Positions 47,741 through 58,293 of a DNA stretch of 64,000 bases are shown piece by piece. Source of the DNA: Shewanella nanhaiensis (lineage in GTDB: Bacteria; Pseudomonadota; Gammaproteobacteria; Enterobacterales; Shewanellaceae); assembly GCF_019457885.1 (NCBI RefSeq), contig NZ_JAHZST010000009.1:1-64000 (forward strand). Direction: 5' to 3'. Within the stretch, counting starts at the first letter, position 1. The number at the start of each line of letters is the position of its first letter. The notes beneath the pieces are model-generated. The model made no database searches. It was not told the DNA's origin and saw only the letters and a list, made by a program, of their open reading frames with translations. Both the position numbers and the translations under genes were made by a program.

Positions 47741-49735
47741 TTAGCTAATTTTAAATTTACTGACCTCTTGAGACATCATATTCGCATCGGCTAACAAGCC
47801 TTCGTTAAGGGCACTGAGCTCATCAGCAATGGTTTGAGTGTTTTGGTAGATTTCACTGATCTTAAGTGCGTTACGATTAACCTCTTCCGATACTGTCGAT
47901 TGCTCATGAGTCGCTGCCGCAATCTGTTCGTTCATCGCATCAATCACACCGACTTCAGCCACAATTTTATCCAGATCCTGTCCCGCTTTCTCTGAGTCCT
48001 TAACACTCAGCTCTGCCTGTGCTTTACCCTTCTCCATTGCAAGAACAGCAACGGCAGCTCCTTTCTCAAGCCGCTCTGTCATATCACGAATATCCTCTGT
48101 CGAGGTTTGAGCGCGTTGAGCAAGGCTTCTGACTTCATCGGCTACCACGGCAAAGCCTCGTCCCATCTCACCCGCTCGCGCAGCTTCAATAGCCGCATTA
48201 AGCGCTAGAAGATTTGTCTGCTCAGCGATACCACTTATCACCCCAAGAACACTCACAATACCTTGAATATCATTATCCAATTCATTGATCGCTTTTGAAG
48301 CATCACCTATCTCTTCAGCTAGAAGATGAATACTCTCGGCGGTCTTATCAACCTCAATATTGCCCTCTTTTGCTTCTATATTGGCAGCAGCCGAAGCTTC
48401 TGAGGCTTTGACAGCATTAAGGGCAATCTCCTGCACCGTACTGCTCATCTCAGTCATTGCAGAGGCTACTTGTTCAGTCTCACTATGACCAATAGCTACA
48501 TCCCTTTGCATCACATTAGCGCATGACTCCATCTTTTCAGAAGCTTTAAGCAGACTATCTGTGTTAGTTCTAACACGATAGATCACCTTCTCAAAATCAC
48601 TCATCATCTGATTGAATGCATTTCCTAATTGACCCAGTTCATCACTCGTATTTCCCTTAATACGAATGCTTAGGTCAAAATTCTTCTGAGCTTGCGTAAC
48701 GCTATCATGAAGGTAATGCAGTCGGTTATGCATGTATTTAGCGACTGTCATAGAGATATAAAAGACTAACGAACCAGCCATTAGCATCAACAACATAATG
48801 CTGTACATCAGCGATTTCGCCCCACTCAGTTTCCCTTCAGTCTGGGAGATTAAAGAGTTAGATAGTGACTTTTCAAACTGCCTCACAAGCTCAATTCGAG
48901 CAGAAGATTTGGCAAACCACTGCTCGGCACTTTGAGCACTCAGTGCATCGGCATTACCACTGAAGGCTAACTCACGCAGTGAGTGTACATCCTTGACCGC
49001 TCGCGAGTTCGTCAATTTCCGAAACTGCTGCTGGACATCTGGCGTGGCTAGTGCAAGAAAACGTTCCTCATAGCTGTGTTGCTCAGACACTAAAGTAGCA
49101 AATTTCAGAAACATGCCAGGTTTAAACTCACGATTACCAAAGGTTGAACTCAGTACCGCGCGCTCAATGCCCGCCCGCTCTTTCATCTGTAAAAAAGCGC
49201 TAAAAGAAGCCGCCTGAATAGCAATAGTCTGGCTGTCTCCCTCTTTCACTGTGTGATCGACGATCGCAAGTAAGCCATTATTGAGCTGGGAATAAAAAGC
49301 CACCTCCTCTTTTACCGACACAGTTAAACTATCAATACTTTTACGCATCGAGTTAAGCTGTGAAATATCGCGATTTAACTGACTGAGCTGACTTGAAAAT
49401 GAGTTTGGTAGGGAGTTGTTTAAGACAAAATCTTTAAAGCCGTTCAACTGCTTATCTGTTGCTGCTCTTTGAGCTGGTAATTTATTCGCAAAAGCTTGGC
49501 CGTTCGAACCTATAAATCCGGCACTCATACCCCGCTCTTTTTGCAGTTCGTGAACCAGATCGCTATTGACGACAGCAAGTTCACTTAGCACTTTTACTTG
49601 CTCTAAACCTGTCGAGAGACGGTACTGATTATAAACAATGGCACAACCGAAAACGATACATCCTAAGATAGGTGGGATAATGACTAAGAGCAGTTTGTTA
49701 GTAATTGTTAAATTTCCGACCCAACGAAAGTTCAT
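47741..49735 (-). CDS. Methyl-accepting chemotaxis protein with NIT sensor domain
   Basis: 664 residues: a membrane helix (about 14-36), a periplasmic NIT domain (nitrate/nitrite-sensing type, with [19 protein letters not shown] near 65), a second helix (about 305-330), a HAMP linker and the cytoplasmic signalling tip [35 protein letters not shown]. It probably directs chemotaxis through CheA and CheW. The ATG at 49735 is preferred over that at 49744 for ribosome-site spacing. NIT relatives sense nitrate and nitrite, but the ligand here is inferred. Confidence 0.94.
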   Translation of the reverse strand: MNFRWVGNLTITNKLLLVIIPPILGCIVFGCAIVYNQYRLSTGLEQVKVLSELAVVNSDLVHELQKERGMSAGFIGSNGQAFANKLPAQRAATDKQLNGFKDFVLNNSLPNSFSSQLSQLNRDISQLNSMRKSIDSLTVSVKEEVAFYSQLNNGLLAIVDHTVKEGDSQTIAIQAASFSAFLQMKERAGIERAVLSSTFGNREFKPGMFLKFATLVSEQHSYEERFLALATPDVQQQFRKLTNSRAVKDVHSLRELAFSGNADALSAQSAEQWFAKSSARIELVRQFEKSLSNSLISQTEGKLSGAKSLMYSIMLLMLMAGSLVFYISMTVAKYMHNRLHYLHDSVTQAQKNFDLSIRIKGNTSDELGQLGNAFNQMMSDFEKVIYRVRTNTDSLLKASEKMESCANVMQRDVAIGHSETEQVASAMTEMSSTVQEIALNAVKASEASAAANIEAKEGNIEVDKTAESIHLLAEEIGDASKAINELDNDIQGIVSVLGVISGIAEQTNLLALNAAIEAARAGEMGRGFAVVADEVRSLAQRAQTSTEDIRDMTERLEKGAAVAVLAMEKGKAQAELSVKDSEKAGQDLDKIVAEVGVIDAMNEQIAAATHEQSTVSEEVNRNALKISEIYQNTQTIADELSALNEGLLADANMMSQEVSKFKIS

Positions 49736-49814
49736 AAGTAACATCCCTGTATTCTAACAATTTTTTAGTGGTTACTATTTTAGCCTATTCCCGTTAAATA
49801 AAGTAAATAAAATA

Positions 49815-49843
49815 AAAAAAAGCCCTCATTTTGAGGGCTTTTT
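49815..49843 (-). terminator. Intrinsic terminator of nadA
   Basis: AAAAAGCCCTC / GAGGGCTTTTT with a 5-nt loop and a long T tract on the minus strand. Confidence 0.92.
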
Positions 49844-49893
49844 AATCTAGATCAATTTTTACTGCTCAAAATATCAGCAGAAACACTCAATGA

Positions 49894-50961
49894 CTAAGCG
49901 TTACCCTTCACTTTCATGTTCAGTGTTTGAGCAAAGTTCAACATACGATCAAGCGGTATCAAAGCGTCCTTTCGCAATTCATCATCGACGAAAATCTCAT
50001 GCTCTTGGGTATCTTTAGCCGTTAATGAAGCTTCAATCGCCTGTAAACCATTCATCGCCATCCAAGGACAGTGAGCACAGCTTCGGCACGTCGCCCCATT
50101 ACCACCAGTTGGTGCTTCAATTAATGTTTTTCCTGGTGCCGCCTGCTGCATCTTATAGAAGATCCCCTTATCTGTTGCCACGATAAAGGTGTCATTCTCC
50201 ATGGTTTGAGCAGCCTTAATGAGCTGACTTGTTGAACCCACCGCATCGGCAAGTTCAACCACGCTAGCTGGAGACTCAGGGTGAACCAAAATAGCCGCAT
50301 CTGGGTGTTGTATTTTAAGCTCTCGCAATGCATTCGCTTTAAACTCATCATGAACGATGCACTCGCCCTGCCACATGAGCATCTCTGCACCAGTCTCTTT
50401 AGCAATATAGCTGCCTAGATGGCGATCTGGCCCCCAGATAATTTTCTTATCTTCACTGTCTAAGTGCTCAACAATCTCAAGGGCAATACTTGAGGTTACC
50501 ACCCAGTCGGCACGTGCTTTAACTGCAGCAGAAGTATTGGCGTACACGACAACGGTGTGATCTGGGTGCGCATCACAAAACTCACTGAAAGTTTCAATGG
50601 GACAACCAATATCCAATGAACAGGTCGCTTCGAGTGTTGGCATCAATACTGTTTTCTCTGGGCTTAAAATTTTAGAGGTTTCCCCCATAAACTTAACGCC
50701 AGCAACAATCAAGGTTTTTGCTGGATGATCGCGACCAAATCGCGCCATTTCAAGTGAATCAGAAACACAGCCACCCGTCTCTTCCGCTAACGCCTGGATC
50801 TCAGGATCTGTGTAGTAGTGAGCCACTAAAACCGCGTCTCTGTCTATCAGGAGTTGTTTGATCTTTGCCTTGTATTCTGACTTTTCATGTTCAGATAAAG
50901 GAAGTGGTTTTGGTGGAAAAGGGTATTGAATTGGTTCAACTTTTGGGGCTAACTGACTCAT
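49894..50961 (-). CDS. nadA: Quinolinate synthase A
   Basis: Condenses iminoaspartate with dihydroxyacetone phosphate to quinolinate, the second step of de novo NAD synthesis. 355 residues with three conserved cysteines for the oxygen-sensitive 4Fe-4S cluster, in [12 protein letters not shown], in the [12 protein letters not shown] segment and in [14 protein letters not shown] near 295. [25 protein letters not shown] near 45 is the family signature. Transcribed alone between two terminators. Confidence 0.97.
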   Translation of the reverse strand: MSQLAPKVEPIQYPFPPKPLPLSEHEKSEYKAKIKQLLIDRDAVLVAHYYTDPEIQALAEETGGCVSDSLEMARFGRDHPAKTLIVAGVKFMGETSKILSPEKTVLMPTLEATCSLDIGCPIETFSEFCDAHPDHTVVVYANTSAAVKARADWVVTSSIALEIVEHLDSEDKKIIWGPDRHLGSYIAKETGAEMLMWQGECIVHDEFKANALRELKIQHPDAAILVHPESPASVVELADAVGSTSQLIKAAQTMENDTFIVATDKGIFYKMQQAAPGKTLIEAPTGGNGATCRSCAHCPWMAMNGLQAIEASLTAKDTQEHEIFVDDELRKDALIPLDRMLNFAQTLNMKVKGNA

Positions 50962-51064
50962 TTTACAACCAGGACGAAATTCTTATTAGCGGGATTATAC
51001 GTAAATATGACCGAAAAATTAACCTCTATTCAGGAGGCAACAGAAAAAAGTCAATTTTTTATAT

Positions 51065-51090
51065 AAAAAGAGCGCCGAAGCGCTCTTTTT
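51065..51090. terminator. Bidirectional-looking terminator after the bkd operon
   Basis: AAAAAGAGCGC / GCGCTCTTTTT with a CGAA tetraloop, 18 bases past the E2 stop; T tracts exist on both strands. Confidence 0.92.
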
Positions 51091-51107
51091 ATCACTCACT
51101 TTATCTG

Positions 51108-52688
51108 TTATTGCATCGCCAATAACATCTCCTGCGGCTCCTCTAGATAACACTTCCAGAGGTTACAAAAACGGGCAATGGTTCCACCATCAATCACTCG
51201 ATGATCACCAGACCAGCTTACCTGCATGATCTTCCTAGCTTCCACCTCACCCTTTTCGTTAAACCTTGGTAACTCTTGCAGCTTACCTAGCGCGACTATG
51301 GCAACCTCAGGCTTATTGATGATAGGTGTCGCTACCGTTCCACCTAAAGCACCGATATTTGAGATAGAAACACTGCCACCTTTTAGATCGTCAGGGCTAA
51401 CACGGCCGCTTCGAGCAGCGGTTGTCAGACGCGTTATCTCAGCTGCGATCTCTAAGATAGATTTATCCTGTACCCCTTTAACATTAGGCACCAACAGCCC
51501 CACTTTTGAGTCTACTGCCATGCCGATATTATGCTGGGCAAGATAGGTCAGCTCAGTGCAATCTTCATTGACGCGACTGTTTATCACTGGGAACTGCTTT
51601 AATGCCAGTGACATCGACTTCATGAAAAATGGCATCATAGTGAGTTTAAGCTCATCTGTTGAGTATTTTTTCTTCATACTCTCTCTGAGCTTAACCAGCT
51701 CAGTGAGATCTATCTCTTCACAGTAGGTAAAGTGTGGGATTGTGGTCACTGACTCAGTCATCATCTTAGCCATGACCGCCTGAACACCACGAATAGGCTC
51801 AACACGATCCTGTAAACTAGCAATACCTTGAAGTACTTGAGGCGATGATACCGTTTCACTCTGAGCTTGAGATGTTATCGCTGTCGCACCCGACTGGTGA
51901 CGATTAACATCCTCTTTATAGACACGACCATTTTTGCCTGTACCGGAAACACTGGCAATATCGATACCCAAACTTCGAGCTAGGCGCCTAACAGCAGGAC
52001 TGGCAAGTGCTTTTCCTTGAGCGACCAGCTCTTGAGAAACAACTGGCTCGCTAGCTACTGCAGTCTCAGAAGTCAATGGTACTTTAACGCCAGCTTCTAC
52101 TGCCACCTCTACCGAAAAGAGAGGCTCGTGGACCTTGGCCAATTGGCCTTTGCGGTAGTGTAACTTAGCAATTTTTCCTGTTTTAATGGCAGGGATCTGA
52201 ACTAAGGCTTTATCTGTCATTACATCTGCGATGGGTTGATCTTCAACAACAAGATCGCCCTCTTTCACAAGCCATTCGACCAGCTCACACTCAACAATTC
52301 CTTCGCCAATATCAGGTAAAAGAAACTCCTCGATTTGAACAGCTCCTTGTGATGAGATATTTTCAACTGAGATAGCTGCCTCTTGCTTTTCAACCTCACT
52401 TTTTGATTCAAAAGCTTGGGTCTCAGCAATATCAGAAGATGTAACTTCCCCTGATATATCAACAGAGTATAAAGGCGCATGAACTTTTGCTATTTCACCT
52501 TTAGCATAATGAAGTTTTTTTATCACACCAGCATGGGGCGCTGGAATCTGCACCAAGGCTTTATCGGTCATCACATCTGCAATGGGCTGATCTTCAACAA
52601 CAACATCCCCTTCGCTGACTAACCATTCGACAAGCTCACACTCGACGACACCCTCTCCAATATCAGGCAGAATAAACTCTTTAATCAT
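51108..52688 (-). CDS. bkdB: Branched-chain 2-oxoacid dehydrogenase E2 (dihydrolipoyl transacylase)
   Basis: Core of the complex that oxidises 2-oxoacids from valine, leucine and isoleucine to acyl-CoA. 526 residues with two lipoyl domains (each with the lipoylated lysine in MTDKALVQIPA, about residues 45 and 165), a peripheral-subunit-binding domain (ASPAVRRLARSLGIDI) and a catalytic domain ending in HRVIDGG. The two lipoyl domains are close duplicates. ATG at 52688 with TAGGAG; the upstream TTG is unlikely. Last gene of the bkd operon. Confidence 0.96.
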   Translation of the reverse strand: MIKEFILPDIGEGVVECELVEWLVSEGDVVVEDQPIADVMTDKALVQIPAPHAGVIKKLHYAKGEIAKVHAPLYSVDISGEVTSSDIAETQAFESKSEVEKQEAAISVENISSQGAVQIEEFLLPDIGEGIVECELVEWLVKEGDLVVEDQPIADVMTDKALVQIPAIKTGKIAKLHYRKGQLAKVHEPLFSVEVAVEAGVKVPLTSETAVASEPVVSQELVAQGKALASPAVRRLARSLGIDIASVSGTGKNGRVYKEDVNRHQSGATAITSQAQSETVSSPQVLQGIASLQDRVEPIRGVQAVMAKMMTESVTTIPHFTYCEEIDLTELVKLRESMKKKYSTDELKLTMMPFFMKSMSLALKQFPVINSRVNEDCTELTYLAQHNIGMAVDSKVGLLVPNVKGVQDKSILEIAAEITRLTTAARSGRVSPDDLKGGSVSISNIGALGGTVATPIINKPEVAIVALGKLQELPRFNEKGEVEARKIMQVSWSGDHRVIDGGTIARFCNLWKCYLEEPQEMLLAMQ

Positions 52689-52698
52689 CGCCAAGCTC

Positions 52699-53676
52699 CT
52701 AAAATGTTACCGATGCTTTAATGGCTTCAAATGTCTTGAGCGCATCAGGCATATACTCTTTTTCATGAATTAAAGGATAAGGAGTATCTAACCCACAGAC
52801 CCGGCTGATTGGAGATTCAAGGTATAGGAAACACTCCTCTTGAATGGTTGCGGCAATTTCACCGGCAAAGCCACCTGTTAACGGTGCTTCATGGTTTATC
52901 AGCAGACGTCCTGTCTTTTTCACTGATGTTGCCACGGTTTCAACATCCCAAGGTGCTAAAGTTCGAAGATCAAGGATTTCACAGGAGATCCCCTCTTTTG
53001 CAGCCATATCGGCAGCTTTTTCTATGATCTCCATCTGAGCGCCCCATGCAAGCAAGGTGATATCCTTACCTTCACGGACAACTTCAGCCTTACCTAACTC
53101 AATCTCATAATCACCATCAGGGACTTCGCCGATATTGGCACGATACAGACGCTTAGGCTCAAAGAAGATCACAGGGTTTTTATCACGGATCGATGCCAGT
53201 AACAGCCCTTTAGCTTGGTAAGCATTACGCGGAACCACGACTTTAAGGCCCGCAGTTTGAGTAAAGTATGCTTCAGGGGATTGTGAATGGTAATGCCCAC
53301 CAGCAATGCCGCCGCCATAGGGAGTTCTAAAAGTGACGCCACCGACATTAAACTCATTGCCACTGCGGTATCTGAATTTGGCGGTTTCATTCACAATTTG
53401 GTCAATCGCAGGAAAGATATAATCAGCAAACTGGATCTCAGCAATTGCCGTCATGCCATTTGAGGCCAAACCATTAGCAAATCCAGCGATCCCCTGTTCG
53501 GTTAATGGGGTATTGAAACAGCGATCACGACCATATTTATCTTGTAAACCAGAAGTCGCCCTGAATACGCCACCGAAATGACCTACATCTTCACCGAAGA
53601 GTATCGCCTTGTCGTCGATTTCCATCGCCATAGAGAGTGCATCATTGATGGCTTGTAACATGTTAATTTCGGCCAC
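52699..53676 (-). CDS. bkdA2: Branched-chain 2-oxoacid dehydrogenase E1 subunit beta
   Basis: 325 residues, the transketolase-type beta subunit of the thiamine-diphosphate-dependent E1. Motifs include [15 protein letters not shown] near 27, [12 protein letters not shown] and [21 protein letters not shown] near the C-terminus. It starts three bases after the E1 alpha stop and ends ten bases before the E2 start, so the three subunits are made from one message. The E3 subunit (lipoamide dehydrogenase) is not in the window. Confidence 0.96.
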   Translation of the reverse strand: MAEINMLQAINDALSMAMEIDDKAILFGEDVGHFGGVFRATSGLQDKYGRDRCFNTPLTEQGIAGFANGLASNGMTAIAEIQFADYIFPAIDQIVNETAKFRYRSGNEFNVGGVTFRTPYGGGIAGGHYHSQSPEAYFTQTAGLKVVVPRNAYQAKGLLLASIRDKNPVIFFEPKRLYRANIGEVPDGDYEIELGKAEVVREGKDITLLAWGAQMEIIEKAADMAAKEGISCEILDLRTLAPWDVETVATSVKKTGRLLINHEAPLTGGFAGEIAATIQEECFLYLESPISRVCGLDTPYPLIHEKEYMPDALKTFEAIKASVTF

Positions 53677-53679
53677 GGC

Positions 53680-54858
53680 TTATACACTCCCTTCGCTATT
53701 TGGATATGATTTTGGGTACTTCTTAATATGGGTTTTCAGCATCTCTAACTGCTGCTTTAATCGCGGCGTTGGCGTGTCGTAAACATCTTCAATCAAGGTA
53801 TCAACACTGGACATTGGTAGCTTCTCTGCCACCTTTACCTCAGCGAGCACTTCACTACGGTATTTTTCAAACAGCTCAGAGTCTTGTTTTTCGGTTAACC
53901 AACCTTTGTTGATCATCCATAGTTTAAAGCGTTTAACTGGGTCATGTTGTTGCCATTTCGCTTCCTCATCTTTTGAGCGATACCCTGAAGGGTCATCCGA
54001 TGATGAGTGCGCGCCAAGTCGATAAGTCATGGCTTCTATAAGAACTGGTGCGTTGTTTTCAACCGCATAGGCTCTTGCCTGTTGAGTTGCAGCAAGCACG
54101 GCAAGCATATCATTACCGTCAACACGTATCGTGTGCATGCCATAACCTGGGCCACGACTTGCGATACCGTTCCCCATAAACTGCTCACTGGTCGGTGTCG
54201 AGATCGCATAACCATTGTTACGACAGAAGAAAATAGTCGGGGATTTCAGCACTGCGGCCATGTTTAGACCAGCATGGAAATCACCTTCAGATGCGGCCCC
54301 CTCTCCAAAGTAGCAGATGGCAATATTACGCTTTCCCTGCATCTTTAGGCTATAACCTACACCAGTCGCCTGAGGGATCTGAGTCGCAAGTGGTGATGAG
54401 ATAGTTTGGTAGTTCAGCTCAGAAGAGCCGTAATGGATCGGCATCTGTCTGCCTTTCCCTAGATCTTTTTCATTACTGAACAGCTGATTCATAAACTGCT
54501 CTGTGGTAAATCCACGGTATCTCAGCGCCGCATGTTCACGATATTGCGCTAAGATAACATCGTCATTATCAAGTGATGCTGCACTGCCGATAATAGAGGC
54601 TTCTTCACCTGTACAGGTCATATAGAAGCTGATCCGGCCCTGACGCTGTGCGCCCAACATGCGCTCGTCTAATACTCGAGTAAATACACACGTATCATAA
54701 ATCTTATGTGCTAGGGCTTCATCAATAGCAGGTAATACCGCGTTTTCATACACGGTACCATCGGCTTGCAAGATTTTTAAAATAGGAATGTTTACTGAAT
54801 CCCTATCGAGAAAACTGACACGATGGACAGTTTCATTCTGGCTTGTTGCGTTGCTCAT
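53680..54858 (-). CDS. bkdA1: Branched-chain 2-oxoacid dehydrogenase E1 subunit alpha
   Basis: 392 residues. The thiamine diphosphate motif is GEGAASEGDFHAGLNMAAVLKSPTIFFCRNN (about 190-220), and YRLGAHSSSDDPSGYR near 290 is the phosphorylation-loop-like segment of the family. First gene of the bkd operon, with a LiuR-like palindrome about 85 bp upstream. It belongs to the branched-chain rather than the pyruvate enzyme by its sequence, though the substrate was not tested. Confidence 0.95.
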   Translation of the reverse strand: MSNATSQNETVHRVSFLDRDSVNIPILKILQADGTVYENAVLPAIDEALAHKIYDTCVFTRVLDERMLGAQRQGRISFYMTCTGEEASIIGSAASLDNDDVILAQYREHAALRYRGFTTEQFMNQLFSNEKDLGKGRQMPIHYGSSELNYQTISSPLATQIPQATGVGYSLKMQGKRNIAICYFGEGAASEGDFHAGLNMAAVLKSPTIFFCRNNGYAISTPTSEQFMGNGIASRGPGYGMHTIRVDGNDMLAVLAATQQARAYAVENNAPVLIEAMTYRLGAHSSSDDPSGYRSKDEEAKWQQHDPVKRFKLWMINKGWLTEKQDSELFEKYRSEVLAEVKVAEKLPMSSVDTLIEDVYDTPTPRLKQQLEMLKTHIKKYPKSYPNSEGSV

Positions 54859-54943
54859 ACTATTCTCTTATCAGCTGAGTGCTTTGTTATTGAGTCCTCT
54901 TCCCATGAGAAGAGTTAATTCTTGTTATACGCGTTGCAGAACA

Positions 54944-54957
54944 TTACGTTAACGTAA
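54944..54957. promoter_or_regulatory. LiuR-type palindrome upstream of bkdA1
   Basis: TTACGTTAACGTAA is a perfect 14-bp palindrome, and from memory it matches the LiuR (MerR-family) binding motif for branched-chain amino acid catabolism. A TTGATA (-35-like) follows six bases away on the far side, at 54964-54969, as expected for MerR-type control of the minus-strand promoter. Confidence 0.7.
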
Positions 54958-55082
54958 ACTACCTATCAACCATTCATTCTATCTTAGCAAAAACTAACGA
55001 TGGGCCTGCGCGTATGTTTAGCTTTACATCCAAGTGCAAACCCGCAACAGGCACCGTTAATCTTAATCCTTAATGCAAATAT

Positions 55083-56120
55083 TTAACCGTCTATATTCTC
55101 AGTGGTGGCAGGCTTTAAACATAAAACCGTTCGCTGACCTACTGGTACCTTGGCATTAGGGAAGACGATGGCTTCTACTTCGTGTTCAACCTTGATGCTC
55201 TCCCCGCCCTCTTTGGCTAAAATATAGCCCTTAGGGAATGAGGTAAAGTTTTCGACATCATTGGCGAAGGTAAACTCAAAGTCATCAAAGCCTTTATTAA
55301 TCGCTCGACACACTTGATACAGATTCACCGCATTAGCATTAAAAACTGGCAGTTCTAAGGGTTTATTGCCGATTAAGCGGCTAAGCATCTCGTTGAGCGC
55401 GATAAAGCGCGTCATATCATTTTGGCCCATTGGAAGCACTTTGCCTAACTCAATAGTAAATGCATCGGCTTGGTAATTAAGGGATGAGAAATAGCTGAAT
55501 GTAGTAGTGGGCTCATGATGAAATAACACTGTATCGATACCGCATGCTTCAAGAAACATGATCTGCTCACCACTGTACTTGCGACCAGGTCTGTATGGGT
55601 AGATAGCGAATTTTTCGTGTTTAGAGCCTCGGATAGCGGTGTGAAGATCGTAATGAATTTTATGGCTGTTATCTTTTGATGAGCTAAAAAACTTATCAAC
55701 GTAAAACTCAAGTTTTTTTGCTCTAATACGTTCTGGATTAACTAGCCCTTCACCAACAGAATGAGCTCCATTAAACAGCCGGTTAAGGTTTTCATCAATA
55801 AAGCGGGTGCCATTGATAATCGCAGGCGGATTACCAAAAAGAAAAAGTATCCTTTGCTCGGCAATTAATCTCTCTTCAAGCAGTGACTTTATAAGTCCGT
55901 TACATAGCTCTATAGGCGCGGTTTCATTACCGTGCACAGCACATGAGAGTACAATGTCTTTTCCCCGAGCCACCTTAGGCTCAAACACAATGACCCCCGT
56001 ATCCCATACTTCCACTTGAGTATGAGAGCCAAGCATAAATGTGAATGTTTCATCGAAATGTTGTGGTTGGGCGAGTGTAAGTTGTAAAAAGTCTTTAGAC
56101 TCTTTTAGTGCTTGTAACAC
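55083..56120 (-). CDS. astE: Succinylglutamate desuccinylase
   Basis: Last step of the arginine succinyltransferase pathway, releasing glutamate from N-succinylglutamate. 345 residues of the M14-like AstE/AspA family: zinc ligands in [12 protein letters not shown] (His, Glu) and [10 protein letters not shown] (His), with a C-terminal beta domain ending [12 protein letters not shown]. The start is a GTG with GGAG seven bases upstream. The other ast genes are not adjacent here. Confidence 0.95.
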   Translation of the reverse strand: MLQALKESKDFLQLTLAQPQHFDETFTFMLGSHTQVEVWDTGVIVFEPKVARGKDIVLSCAVHGNETAPIELCNGLIKSLLEERLIAEQRILFLFGNPPAIINGTRFIDENLNRLFNGAHSVGEGLVNPERIRAKKLEFYVDKFFSSSKDNSHKIHYDLHTAIRGSKHEKFAIYPYRPGRKYSGEQIMFLEACGIDTVLFHHEPTTTFSYFSSLNYQADAFTIELGKVLPMGQNDMTRFIALNEMLSRLIGNKPLELPVFNANAVNLYQVCRAINKGFDDFEFTFANDVENFTSFPKGYILAKEGGESIKVEHEVEAIVFPNAKVPVGQRTVLCLKPATTENIDG

Positions 56121-56319
56121 GAGGTACTCCTTATTGTCCTACATAAACACCTCAACAAAGGGCAGTTTAAGCAAGATCCTTTTTTGTTATAAAAACTCGG
56201 ATTTAGCATAGTAACATTTTACTCCCACATCAGCCATTTATCAGCATTTCAAAGCTAACATATTCCAAAAAATTTACCTTTATTGCCATTTACTGTTTAC
56301 ATTTTGTTTATGAGTAAAA

Positions 56320-56502
56320 CACGACAAAACGCAAAAAGCTGCGGCTGAGCTTTCTAAATTAACATTAGCACGTAGTGGTAAATGGGGTGGCCGCCATATC
56401 GTGACAGAGATAGTTCCCCTGCTCACTTTTCACCGAGCTGAAGAGTACCATCAGAATTATCTAGAGAAAAATGAACTTCCTAGCTGCCATATCTCATATT
56501 AA
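56320..56502 (+). pseudogene. msrA: Remnant of peptide methionine sulfoxide reductase (msrA), C-terminal part
   Basis: A 60-codon stretch in one frame reads [14 protein letters not shown], then [29 protein letters not shown] and SCHIS before a TAA. These are the C-terminal MsrA motifs in the right order and spacing. Upstream in the same frame there is a TGA three codons earlier, and no GCFWG catalytic N-terminus is seen, so it cannot be a working gene. It lies in the 462-bp gap between astE and pgm; the rest of that gap (56121-56319) shows nothing recognisable. Confidence 0.88.
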
Positions 56503-56534
56503 TACAATTGGTATAAATAAGCTGTCCAATAAAA

Positions 56535-56558
56535 AGCCCCTGTATTGATACAGGGGCT
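56535..56558 (-). terminator. Intrinsic terminator of pgm
   Basis: AGCCCCTGTAT / ATACAGGGGCT with a 2-nt centre and a T5 tail on the minus strand, 25 bases past the stop. Confidence 0.92.
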
Positions 56559-56582
56559 CGATAAAATACATAAACCGAATGG

Positions 56583-58235
56583 TTAACTTAACATCGTCTC
56601 TATCATGGCTTGAGCTTGAGCAATCACCTCATCGAGATGCTTTTGGCTAACAAAACTTTCACCATATATCTTAAATAGCGCTTCTGTACCCGACGGTCTA
56701 GCAGCAAACCAAGCATTTTTAGTCACAACTTTAATGCCGCCAATCTTGGCTTGATTACCTGGCGCTTTTGTCAGTACGCTTGTGATCGTTTCACCTGCTA
56801 ACCTAGTGTCACCTAATACCTTAGTATCTACGTTTTCTGCAATAATCTTGGCAAACTTGGCCTTTTTCTCGGCTGTAACAGGGCTATCTACGCGGGTATA
56901 AAAACTCTCGCCATGAAGCTTAACGAGTTCATTATAACGCTCTGCTGGTGTTTTACCGGTCACGGCCAACATTTCGGCGGCCAGTAAGGCTAAAATAAAT
57001 CCATCTTTATCGGTACACCAAGTGGTGCCATCGCGTCGTAAGAAAGCCGCACCAGCACTCTCTTCACCACCAAAGGCAAAGGTCGCCTGCGCTAAACCAT
57101 CAACAAACCACTTAAACCCAACTGGAACTTCACTCATCACACGTTGATGTTGCTCACACACCTTATCTATCATGGCACTAGAAACTAACGTTTTACCAAT
57201 CACTAAAGATTTAGACCACTGAGGCCTATGGGTGACTAGATAGTCAATGGCCACCGCTAAGAAGTGATTGGGGTTCATTAGGCCAGAGCCTGGGCAAACG
57301 ATGCCATGGCGATCATAGTCAGGATCGTTACCTACACATAGGTCAAAATTGTCTTTGTGCTTTAATAGGCCGGACATCGCATAGGGAGATGAACAATCCA
57401 TGCGGACCTTGCCATCTTTATCCAGCGGCATAAATCCAAAACTTGGATCAATACTCTTGTTCACTAACGTAATATCAAGCTTGTAGCGCTTAGCGATCTC
57501 TGCCCAATAATGGATACCAGAGCCACCAAGTGGATCGACGCCCAATCTCACTTTTGCTTTCTTGATGGCATCCATATCAATTACGTTAATGAGATCATCA
57601 ACATAAGGCGTGATTAAATCGACCTCTTGAACTAAATGACTCTGCATAGATTGGGTGTAATCAAGGCGATTAACCCCTGCTAAATTCTGTGCAAGATAGT
57701 GATTGGCTCTATCTTCAATCCACTGGGTGATCTCACCTTCTGCTGGACCACCGTGAGGGGGGTTATACTTAATACCGCCATCTTGTGGTGGGTTGTGTGA
57801 TGGTGTAATGATTAACCCATCAGCAAGTGTTTCACTGTGTTTATTCGCCGTAATGATCCCATGGGAGACAACTGGGGTCGGTGTAAAGCCATCATCTTTA
57901 TGAACAATGACCTGCACACCATTAGCCACCAAGACTTCGATCGCCGTAATAAATGCAGCTTGAGATAACGCGTGAGTATCTATGCCTAGATAGAGGGCTC
58001 CTGTTATCCCAGCATCTGTACGGTGATCTACTACAGCTTGCGCTATCGCAAGAATGTGTTGCTCATTAAAACTTCGCGTTAACGCGCAGCCCCTGTGCCC
58101 TGATGTGCCAAAAGTGACTTTTTGAGCATCCAGCTTACTATCTGGCGTTAACCGATAATAGTGACTCATCAACTTTGGAATGTTCACCAAATCCTTTTGT
58201 AAAGCTACCTGTCCTGCACGTTCATGAATGGCCAA
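56583..58235 (-). CDS. pgm: Phosphoglucomutase, alpha-D-glucose specific
   Basis: Interconverts glucose 1- and 6-phosphate for glycogen, UDP-glucose and related sugars. 550 residues with the phosphoserine motif ITPSHNPPQDGG near 147, the metal loop GNDPDYDRHG near 305, a sugar-binding GEESAG and the phosphate-binding RPSGTEALFKIYGES near the C-terminus. The TTG at 58235 gives MAIHERAG, aligning with E. coli MAIHNRAG, and is spaced well from AGGGGA; a GTG at 58238 is also possible. Downstream of seqA, the same order as in E. coli. Confidence 0.97.
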   Translation of the reverse strand: MAIHERAGQVALQKDLVNIPKLMSHYYRLTPDSKLDAQKVTFGTSGHRGCALTRSFNEQHILAIAQAVVDHRTDAGITGALYLGIDTHALSQAAFITAIEVLVANGVQVIVHKDDGFTPTPVVSHGIITANKHSETLADGLIITPSHNPPQDGGIKYNPPHGGPAEGEITQWIEDRANHYLAQNLAGVNRLDYTQSMQSHLVQEVDLITPYVDDLINVIDMDAIKKAKVRLGVDPLGGSGIHYWAEIAKRYKLDITLVNKSIDPSFGFMPLDKDGKVRMDCSSPYAMSGLLKHKDNFDLCVGNDPDYDRHGIVCPGSGLMNPNHFLAVAIDYLVTHRPQWSKSLVIGKTLVSSAMIDKVCEQHQRVMSEVPVGFKWFVDGLAQATFAFGGEESAGAAFLRRDGTTWCTDKDGFILALLAAEMLAVTGKTPAERYNELVKLHGESFYTRVDSPVTAEKKAKFAKIIAENVDTKVLGDTRLAGETITSVLTKAPGNQAKIGGIKVVTKNAWFAARPSGTEALFKIYGESFVSQKHLDEVIAQAQAMIETMLS

Positions 58236-58293
58236 CACTGTCCCCTTTATTCTTGACTTAAGATAACGCTCTAAACTTTCTATTAAATACCGC

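Noticed and set aside
51108..52688. Duplicated 5' half of the E2 gene
   Set aside because: The duplication is the normal pair of lipoyl domains in this enzyme class.
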